64,000 nt of DNA from JBCCCJ01 sp039029315. GTDB lineage: Bacteria > Bacteroidota > Bacteroidia > J057. Each line of letters begins with the position of its first letter. The stretch's first letter is position 1. This document shows positions 34,690 to 41,474 of this stretch, in pieces. The notes under the pieces are model-generated. The model saw only the letters and a program-made list of their open reading frames with translations. It did no database searches and had not been told where the DNA came from. The position numbers and the translations under genes were made by a program. The stretch spans positions 1-64,000 of the forward strand of contig JBCCGK010000049.1 of assembly GCA_039029315.1 (NCBI GenBank), read 5' to 3'.

Positions 34690-35316
34690 TTATGGCAAAT
34701 AGCTGTGATACATTTCGGGCAAGGATATCGGATAGAGCAGACCTGTAAATGTCAGCAGAATGAGAATCCAGATCAGCCCGCCAAGCCCTATTAGACTCCA
34801 GGCAATCTGGTTGAGAGTTGTCCTCTCGATCTTGTTCATGAACATCCACCTGAACAGGCAGGCGATATGTGTAAAGAAGGCCATGATGCCCAAAAGATAA
34901 TACAATGCAAAGAAATAGACATAGGGAGACTTCAGCCAGACCACAGCACCAAAATAGAAGTCCGTTTCCAACTCAAGAGCCAGACGGGCATTCCAGATGG
35001 CAGAGGTGTGAGCAAGAAGAAACAGCAATAAGTATGCACCTGACCAGACTTGTAATCGATCAAATAGTCGGGACTGGCGCCAACCGCTTTCTCGGATTTT
35101 CAAAAGACCAGTTGCAATTTGCAAGCAAATGGAGAGCATCAGGATAGACTCCCCAACAGGATGTCGGTAGACAGTACGAAGCCTATTCATCATGTGAGTG
35201 TGAGCAGAGATTCCGCCAATTGCTACTACATGATTGAGCAAGTGGGCGAGGATGAAAGTTCCCAGAATGAGGGCAGAAAACTTGTGGATTGAAGAGATAA
35301 TTCTTGTTTGATTCAT
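34690..35316 (-). CDS. Small polytopic membrane protein, cytochrome b-like
   Basis: 208 residues with about five membrane helices (near 10-30, 55-75, 90-110, 130-155, 175-198). Several His residues sit in or near helices (HKF, HLLNH, YRHP, HTSAIW, THIACLF), a pattern like the diheme or monoheme cytochrome b subunit of succinate dehydrogenase or of related small oxidoreductases. It is encoded 13 bp upstream of the ECF41 sigma gene and likely forms an operon with it, taking the place of the usual enzyme partner of ECF41 factors. Heme binding is inference from His placement; it could instead be an uncharacterised DoxX-like or DUF membrane protein. Confidence 0.7.
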   Translation of the reverse strand: MNQTRIISSIHKFSALILGTFILAHLLNHVVAIGGISAHTHMMNRLRTVYRHPVGESILMLSICLQIATGLLKIRESGWRQSRLFDRLQVWSGAYLLLFLLAHTSAIWNARLALELETDFYFGAVVWLKSPYVYFFALYYLLGIMAFFTHIACLFRWMFMNKIERTTLNQIAWSLIGLGGLIWILILLTFTGLLYPISLPEMYHSYLP

Positions 35317-35893
35317 TGTTAGAGAATTTTTCTCCAGGACAAGTCAATCAAGAATTTGTGACAGAATGAGGATCATTTTTCGAAAAAAATAAAACTATTC
35401 TGCTAGAAGGAAGACAAAAGATGAACGTTGTTGAGCTAAATACTGACAAAAAAACAGGCATAGATGTAATTGTCTATGCCTGGGTTTTTAAAAGCGATAA
35501 CAAGGTACAAGAACTTCAGGGCTACTGAAGGATTACAAAGTCAAAAATTGGATTACATGAGAGGAAGGCCTCTCCATATGTCTCAAAGATGGCAGGAATA
35601 TCTCACAAATGCCAGCATCTTACAGCTGGACGTAAGTATTTGGAAAAAAACGTTCAAAAGAAATACAATAATTTAGACGATTTTTTGTTCCGATTGGCTT
35701 GTTGGCGTGAAAGTGACTGGTAGCCAGTGGGTTATTGTGTGGATTGGATAGTCTGGGAAATGCTAGACTGGGAGCTGAAAATGAATCTGATGGATGACGC
35801 ATGTTAGATTTGTGAAAGAATTGATCAAAAACGTATCCAATAGAGATGCTTTCCAATCCAATCATTACATTTGCTTTTCTAAGCCACATCTAT
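35317..35893. other. Intergenic region with orphan terminator
   Basis: 577 bp between divergent genes. It contains a bidirectional terminator-like hairpin near 35455-35482 and a small CTTCAG/CTGAAG hairpin near 35515-35531. Open frames of 60-90 codons on both strands lack recognisable products. Promoters of the flanking membrane-protein and MoxR genes should lie here but I could not place them. Confidence 0.4.
35448..35489. terminator. Bidirectional terminator hairpin
   Basis: Perfect 10-bp stem CAGGCATAGA (35455-35464) with TCTATGCCTG (35473-35482). Five T follow on the plus strand (35485-35489) and seven A precede it (35448-35454), giving a T-tract on the minus strand. It stands 130 bp upstream of the minus-strand membrane-protein gene and 400 bp before the MoxR gene, so no annotated gene ends at it. 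Confidence 0.7.
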
Positions 35894-36727
35894 ATGCGTT
35901 TTCAAGGGACAGACAGTTACATCGCAACCAAAGATTTGCAGATCTCCGTACATGCAGCCATTCATCTGGAAAAACCCCTGATCGTAAAGGGAGAACCCGG
36001 CACAGGAAAGACACTGCTTGCTCATGAGATCGCCCGAGCATTGGAAATGCCCATCCTCACATGGCATATCAAATCTACCACCACGGCACAGCAAGGTCTG
36101 TATGAATACGATGCTGTTTCTCGCTTGCGAGATTCTCAATTGGGGTCAGATCGGGTAGAAGATATCTCAAATTACATCAAGCGGGGAAAATTGTGGGAAG
36201 CCTTTACGGCAGAAGAGACAGTCGTGCTCCTGATCGATGAAATAGACAAAGCGGATATTGAATTCCCCAATGATCTTCTGTTGGAATTGGATAAGATGGA
36301 GTTTTACTGCTATGAATTGCAGCAGACCATTGTGGCCAAAAACAGACCCATTGTCATCATCACCTCCAACAATGAAAAAGAACTCCCGGATGCGTTTTTG
36401 CGAAGGTGTCTTTTTCACTATATTCAATTTCCTGACTCTGCAACAATGAAGCGCATAGTCGATGTCCATTTCCCTGGTCTGGATCAGGAATTACTGGATC
36501 GCGCAATGCGGATTTTTTATGAAGTACGGGAGGTTAAAGGGATGAAAAAAAAGCCATCGACCAGTGAATTGATTGACTGGATCAAGTTGCTGATACTGGA
36601 GCGCATGACAATGAAAGACCTGGAGAAGGTCAATCTGAAAGAAAATCTTCCTCCCTTTGAAGGTGCATTGATCAAGAATGAACAGGATTTTCAACTGATC
36701 GAGCAATTGAGGCGTTGGCATAGATGA
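35894..36727 (+). CDS. MoxR-family AAA+ ATPase
   Basis: 277 residues from ATG 35894 (MRFQGTDSYIATKDLQ); a longer frame from 35846 adds a hydrophobic stretch not seen in the family. Walker A VKGEPGTGKTLLAHEI, Walker B VLLIDEIDKAD, sensor-like IVIITSNNEKELPDAFLRRC with the arginine finger, and the MoxR-type lid. MoxR ATPases act as chaperones together with von Willebrand factor A proteins, inserting metals or remodelling enzyme complexes. The VWA partner is encoded 96 bp downstream on the same strand, supporting a functional pair. The client complex is not apparent from the surrounding genes. Confidence 0.92.
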   Translation: MRFQGTDSYIATKDLQISVHAAIHLEKPLIVKGEPGTGKTLLAHEIARALEMPILTWHIKSTTTAQQGLYEYDAVSRLRDSQLGSDRVEDISNYIKRGKLWEAFTAEETVVLLIDEIDKADIEFPNDLLLELDKMEFYCYELQQTIVAKNRPIVIITSNNEKELPDAFLRRCLFHYIQFPDSATMKRIVDVHFPGLDQELLDRAMRIFYEVREVKGMKKKPSTSELIDWIKLLILERMTMKDLEKVNLKENLPPFEGALIKNEQDFQLIEQLRRWHR

Positions 36728-36823
36728 AGGAAATAATGATTGTGAGCAGTTTGTCGCTAATGAATCATTACCACCAAAGATCAACCGGAAATCGTTCCTT
36801 GTAAACCGAAAACCATACGCATC

Positions 36824-38047
36824 ATGTTTATTCCTTTTTTTCTGGAGCTTCGAAAATATGGGATCAAGACTTCCATCAAGGAATACTTGCACCTGATGGA
36901 AGCACTGAAAAAAGGCCTTTGTGCCTCTGATCTGGAAGAATTCTATTATTTGAGCAGGACTGTCCTGGTGAAACATGAAGGTCAGTTCGATGCCTATGAT
37001 GTGCTGTTTGGGCAATATTTTCAGGGCAAGGAGGGAATGAAGCAGGACTTTTGGGATCAGGTGCCAGAAGAGTGGCTTCGAGCAGAACTCAGCAAAATCA
37101 TCAATCCAGAAGACCTTGAAGCCATCGAAGCAATGGGGGGGCTGGATGCACTGATAGAGCGATTCAAAATGTTGATGGATGAGCAAGAAGAAGCACATCA
37201 GGGAGGCAATACGTTCATTGGAGGGGGAGGAACCTCTCCATTCGGTCGCGACGGATTCAATCCGGAAGGCTTTCGGATGGGCCAGAAAAAAAATAATCGC
37301 AGGAACGCCATCAAGGTTTGGGACAAGCGACAATATGCCAATCTCAATGATAAGATGGAGCTGAATACCCGGAACATCAAGATGTTGTTGCGGCGATTGA
37401 GAGAATTGACTCGGGAGGGGATCGCAGATGAACTCGACATCAACGGGACGATCAGAAGCACCTCAGACAATGCTGGCTACCTGGACATCAAGATGCGGCC
37501 TTCTCGCAAAAATAAAATCAAGGTGCTACTTTTGCTTGACATTGGAGGCTCGATGGATGACCATGTCGAATTGTGTTCTCGATTATTTACCGCAGCACGA
37601 CATGAGTTTAAGCATCTCGCCTATTACTATTTTCACAATTGCCTGTATGAATCTGTCTGGAAGGACAATCGCCGCCGTTTCAGTGAGCGAATTCCAACTT
37701 GGGAGCTGATCAATAAATACAATAAGGACTACAAACTCATCTTTGTTGGAGATGCTGCGATGTCTCCCATTGAGATCAGCCATAAAGGAGGCAGTGTCGA
37801 ACATTGGAATGAAGAACCGGGAATGCTGTGGCTGATGCGGATGAAAGACCACTTCCCCAACTTGGTTTGGATCAATCCCAATCCCGAATATCATTGGCCA
37901 TACTTCAAGTCGACAGAAGTCATCCGAAAATTTACGGATATGCGCATGTTTCCCATGACGTTGGAAGGGATACAACTTGCGATGAAATCTCTCAAAGATC
38001 CCCGGATTACGTTTGGGGATGAGCATGATGCACGATCTTACCAATAG
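36824..38047 (+). CDS. VWA domain protein, CoxE-like partner of MoxR
   Basis: 407 residues. The N-terminal helical region (FFLELRKYGIKTSIKEYLHLMEAL) is the typical start of CoxE/YehP-like proteins. A glycine-rich insert with GGNTFIGGGGTSPFG lies around residues 125-140. The VWA domain begins near residue 225 with the metal-site motif LLLDIGGSMDDH (DxGxS variant of MIDAS), followed by YYYFHNCLYESVW and LIFVGDAAMSPIE. It should act with the MoxR ATPase encoded upstream. The stop codon is 3 bp from the stop of the convergent CHAT-like gene. Confidence 0.9.
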   Translation: MFIPFFLELRKYGIKTSIKEYLHLMEALKKGLCASDLEEFYYLSRTVLVKHEGQFDAYDVLFGQYFQGKEGMKQDFWDQVPEEWLRAELSKIINPEDLEAIEAMGGLDALIERFKMLMDEQEEAHQGGNTFIGGGGTSPFGRDGFNPEGFRMGQKKNNRRNAIKVWDKRQYANLNDKMELNTRNIKMLLRRLRELTREGIADELDINGTIRSTSDNAGYLDIKMRPSRKNKIKVLLLLDIGGSMDDHVELCSRLFTAARHEFKHLAYYYFHNCLYESVWKDNRRRFSERIPTWELINKYNKDYKLIFVGDAAMSPIEISHKGGSVEHWNEEPGMLWLMRMKDHFPNLVWINPNPEYHWPYFKSTEVIRKFTDMRMFPMTLEGIQLAMKSLKDPRITFGDEHDARSYQ

Positions 38048-38050
38048 GGA

Positions 38051-40165
38051 TTATCTGGAAGAAACCTGGATTGAGACTCCCCCATTGCTGACATCTCCTT
38101 GCAGATCCTCCAGGAGAAGTTTGCGCTGGTATTGTGCCTTGAGATGCTTGGGATTGAGTCTAATCGCTTCAGTATAATCTGCCAGTGCAAGATCCTTGTG
38201 ATTGAGTTGCTGATGGAGCCGACCTCGATGGTGATAGATGTTGGGGTTATGTGGATCGAGAAATACTGCCTCATCATAAGCATTCAGTGCATCTTCGAAA
38301 CGTTCCATCCCCTGATAACATTTGGCCTGCATGTGCATCAGTACTGAGAATTCTGGTTGCTCCTGCATATTGATCTGATCAATATAATTGATTGCAGCAG
38401 CGTAGTCTTCACTCTTTAGATGTGCTACAGCGAGTACCCAATAGACAAGATCTTTTGATTTTCCTGCAAAAAGGCCCTCCTGAAGGTCATACACATCACC
38501 GAATGCCTGATGCCCAATTCGCTTATGGGATTTGGCGAGCGGGTCCTGGTGTTGGTTCAAGGCTACATATTGAATCTTCAATAAGTCTGATTCTCCTTGA
38601 GGAGTCCCTTCGCCAGGGGTTCCCCATATGACGAGATGGGCATTATTTACTTCGCCTATTCGTTTGGCTTCTTCACTGGATTCCGGACATCCGATGACAT
38701 AGCCATCAGAAGTCGCAACCCGAATCCCCAATTCCTGACTCTCGGGCAAAGAATTCAAATGGTCCCGCACAGAAGATTCATTGAGAACATTGGTGGTATT
38801 GCAATCATTTCCCGGAAAAAATGGAAGAAGGAGAACATTGTAAGTAGAGGTCCCCAAAAATGCTGACTGAAGCGCGAGTGGAGTATTGGGCTTACTCGGT
38901 TTGAAATAATTGTAAAGCAAACTGGACCCTAGCAGCAGCATCAGCGCACCCATGCCGACCATCGCAAACAATTTGTGGAAGGAGCCATGACTTTTTCTGT
39001 TGCCCTTAATAGAAGGTCGACTTGGAGGTGAAGGCAATGAGGTACTGACCACAGGCAACTCATTCTCTACTGATATGCTTGAGAATGGGATTACCTTTCC
39101 TACTGGTTCCTCTTGTTCAGGTGATAGAGGTTGTTGTAAGACTTCTTTTTGGACAGAAGGAGGAGCTGACTTTTTGGGAGTTGAAAATGACTGAGACCAA
39201 TACGCAACTTTTCTCAGAATCCCTTCGGACTCTACATCTCTCACATCTTCCAGACGTCTGGAAGCAGGTGTTTGCTTAAAGGTATTGGAACGGAGTCGTA
39301 AGCCTTGAGGCTTCTCCTCAGCTTCGCTATTGGATGGAACATTAGGGATTTCCTGGTCTGTCTCCTTTCCGGCTAAAACCAGTTCTTCTTCTTCGATGAC
39401 AGGTTCGTTTACTTCGGATACTGGAACAGGTGCGGAAGTCTCTACAACTTCGACAGGCGGTTGGAGAGTTGGAGCGTCGAATATGGGTTCTTGTAATAAG
39501 GAAGCATTCGCTGCGTGGGCATAAGCTCCCCATACAAATGTTTGCTTCTCCTCATAGGCCTCCTTGAAATCCCAATAGGCGTAAGGATCGCCTGGAATGT
39601 GCATCATATCCAACTCAACTTCTATGCCTTCTGAAATATCCCTGAAGGCATTCTCAATGCTGTTGCCCATTCCCAGGCTCAACATCAGATATTCTCGGAA
39701 CTTCAGGGCTTGATCTTTGAGAGGAGAGCTCTCAGTATATTGAGATGCGATGACAATAGGTACACCTGCAAAGAGGAACTTTTCGACCAACTCCAATGAG
39801 CCCCCTCCATCGATGAATACCACACGTAAGTCTGGCAGATGTTCTAGGCTAACCTCATCCCAATTGGGGGTTTTTTTCTTGCCTCCAATTGAATTCAGAA
39901 ACATCCCATCCAACTCTGAAGGTTCAGAGACCAAGTGGATCATCTGGATGTCTGTATAAGAAAAAGATTCAACCAATAGTTCATATCCATTGGGAGCTTG
40001 ATTGATTCCTTCTTTGACAATTTGAATATGATTTCCATCTCTGCTAAGAGATTGGAGGCAGGTGGTAAGTTCCTTTTCTAGGGCTTTGAGTTCGTTAGAA
40101 CCCTTTTTTTTCCTGGATGAATTCGCATAAGCAAGGTAGAGTACAGGAGAGCTAGTTTGTTCCAT
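38051..40165 (-). CDS. Membrane protein with degenerate CHAT-like domain and TPR repeats
   Basis: 704 residues from ATG 40165 (MEQTSSPVLYLAYANSS); no signal peptide, so the N terminus is cytoplasmic. Residues 1-215 follow the CHAT pattern (MIHLVSEPSELDG, LPDLRVVFIDGGGS, FLFAGVPIVIASQYTE, FREYLMLSLGMGNSIENAFRDI), but the catalytic His position is not conserved (H77 matches only the first, non-catalytic His of LHLSMHA) and the Cys position is occupied by Asp/Gly. Residues 225-395 are a Pro/Glu/Ser-rich linker. A membrane helix spans about 397-421. The extracytoplasmic part has a globular region (about 430-570) and three TPRs (about 575-690; YAAAINYIDQIN, FEDALNAYDEAVFLDPHN, KDLALADYTEAIRLNPKH). 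It looks like a pseudo-protease sensor or scaffold across the membrane (inference). Confidence 0.72.
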   Translation of the reverse strand: MEQTSSPVLYLAYANSSRKKKGSNELKALEKELTTCLQSLSRDGNHIQIVKEGINQAPNGYELLVESFSYTDIQMIHLVSEPSELDGMFLNSIGGKKKTPNWDEVSLEHLPDLRVVFIDGGGSLELVEKFLFAGVPIVIASQYTESSPLKDQALKFREYLMLSLGMGNSIENAFRDISEGIEVELDMMHIPGDPYAYWDFKEAYEEKQTFVWGAYAHAANASLLQEPIFDAPTLQPPVEVVETSAPVPVSEVNEPVIEEEELVLAGKETDQEIPNVPSNSEAEEKPQGLRLRSNTFKQTPASRRLEDVRDVESEGILRKVAYWSQSFSTPKKSAPPSVQKEVLQQPLSPEQEEPVGKVIPFSSISVENELPVVSTSLPSPPSRPSIKGNRKSHGSFHKLFAMVGMGALMLLLGSSLLYNYFKPSKPNTPLALQSAFLGTSTYNVLLLPFFPGNDCNTTNVLNESSVRDHLNSLPESQELGIRVATSDGYVIGCPESSEEAKRIGEVNNAHLVIWGTPGEGTPQGESDLLKIQYVALNQHQDPLAKSHKRIGHQAFGDVYDLQEGLFAGKSKDLVYWVLAVAHLKSEDYAAAINYIDQINMQEQPEFSVLMHMQAKCYQGMERFEDALNAYDEAVFLDPHNPNIYHHRGRLHQQLNHKDLALADYTEAIRLNPKHLKAQYQRKLLLEDLQGDVSNGGVSIQVSSR

Positions 40166-40402
40166 TGTCTCTGCAGTAGCCAGATAAGAGGGCCAGAAGA
40201 AAGGGGAGTGTAGGATCTTAATACGTGGAATTGCGCAATACTCGTGCCAAAATGAGTTCAAAAATGGATTATCCGCAATTTGCGAATATTCCCTTTCGCA
40301 ATTCCCAAAATCAATACGAAGAAGGCTGATTTTTTATTGAGTCAAGCTGGAAGAATTGGGCCTGATGAGGGGGAAAGAATGAAAACCCTTACATTTGGCT
40401 AC

Positions 40403-41389
40403 ATGAATACGCTCGTTTTCAAATTGCAAACCAATTGGCGACAAGACCGTTTTTGCTTGATCATTCTGTTGTTTTGTTTGACCAGTTGTGTAGAATCCCC
40501 ATTGACAGAGACAAGTCCGAATAAGATTCCTGATGCTCCATTTTTGCTTGTTCTTGGGGTGGCACAAGATGCTGGCTATCCACAAGCCGGTTGCACGAAG
40601 AGTTGTTGTATGCGTGTAGAAATGAATCCGGCCTTGTCCAGAATGGTAGTCAGTCTGGGAGTAGTAGATCCGACCATCGATCATCACTGGATGATAGAAG
40701 CTACGCCAGATTTTCCTCGCCAATACGCAGATATATCCGCCTGGAATCCAGGAGGTCAGTTTGGAGGGATATTTTTGACTCATGGACATATCGGGCATTA
40801 TACGGGACTGATGCATTTGGGCAAAGAAGTGATGGGAGCCAAAGAGGTCCCGACCTATGTGATGGCCAGGATGGATACCTTCCTTCGAAACAATGGTCCC
40901 TGGAGTCAGCTCGTGAAGCTAAAAAATATTAGCCTTCGGCAGATAGAAGATGGAGTCCCTGTATTCCTGTCTTCTCCTCTTTCCATAACCCCCGTTCAGG
41001 TTCCACATAGAGATGAGTATACGGAGACTGTGGGCTACCATATCGAAGGTCCCAATCGATCTGCTTTGTTCATTCCTGATATTGACAAATGGGAGAGGTG
41101 GGAAGAAGATATCAATGAATGGGTTCAGAGAGTAGATATAGCCTTGTTGGATGCGACTTTTTTTGAAGAAGGAGAAGTAAAGGGGAGAATCATGTCCGAG
41201 ATTCCTCACCCATTTGTCCCGGAAAGTATGGAACGCTTTTCTTCCCTATCAGCCGAGGACAAGGCCAAAGTTCATTTTATCCATTTTAATCATACCAACC
41301 CCCTCCTGAATTCGGAAAGTGAGGCTGTAAGAGAAGTGCTGGAAGCAGGATTTCGGATTGCGCAGCAAGGGCAAATCATAGAATTATAA
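40403..41389 (+). CDS. PqqB-like metallo-beta-lactamase fold lipoprotein
   Basis: About 328 residues from ATG 40403; ATG at 40379 is also possible. The N terminus (FCLIILLFCLTSC) has a lipoprotein signal with Cys29 as the acylation site, so the enzyme should be anchored in an envelope membrane. The body resembles PqqB: LGVAQDAGYPQAGCTKSCC at the start of the domain, FLTHGHIGHYTGLM as the metal-binding HxHxGH loop, VPHRDEYTETVGYHI, LLDATFFEEGE and HFNHTNPLL near the end. No other pyrroloquinoline quinone genes are in the window, so a role in PQQ biosynthesis is not supported; a hydrolase of unknown substrate is the safer reading. Divergent from the CHAT-like gene. Confidence 0.83.
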   Translation: MNTLVFKLQTNWRQDRFCLIILLFCLTSCVESPLTETSPNKIPDAPFLLVLGVAQDAGYPQAGCTKSCCMRVEMNPALSRMVVSLGVVDPTIDHHWMIEATPDFPRQYADISAWNPGGQFGGIFLTHGHIGHYTGLMHLGKEVMGAKEVPTYVMARMDTFLRNNGPWSQLVKLKNISLRQIEDGVPVFLSSPLSITPVQVPHRDEYTETVGYHIEGPNRSALFIPDIDKWERWEEDINEWVQRVDIALLDATFFEEGEVKGRIMSEIPHPFVPESMERFSSLSAEDKAKVHFIHFNHTNPLLNSESEAVREVLEAGFRIAQQGQIIEL

Positions 41390-41474
41390 GAGGATGCGGG
41401 ATACTGGAGAAAAATCCCTATTTTCAGAAGGCCTTTTCCTGGAATCATATTAGGATTTTTTTGCCTGATTGATC

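Noticed and set aside
35620..35889. 89-codon minus-strand frame overlapping the MoxR leader
   Set aside because: Overlaps the upstream region of a clear gene and has no family-like features.
40403..41389. PQQ biosynthesis as the role of the PqqB-like gene
   Set aside because: No pqqA, C, D or E in the window and the protein carries a lipoprotein signal.
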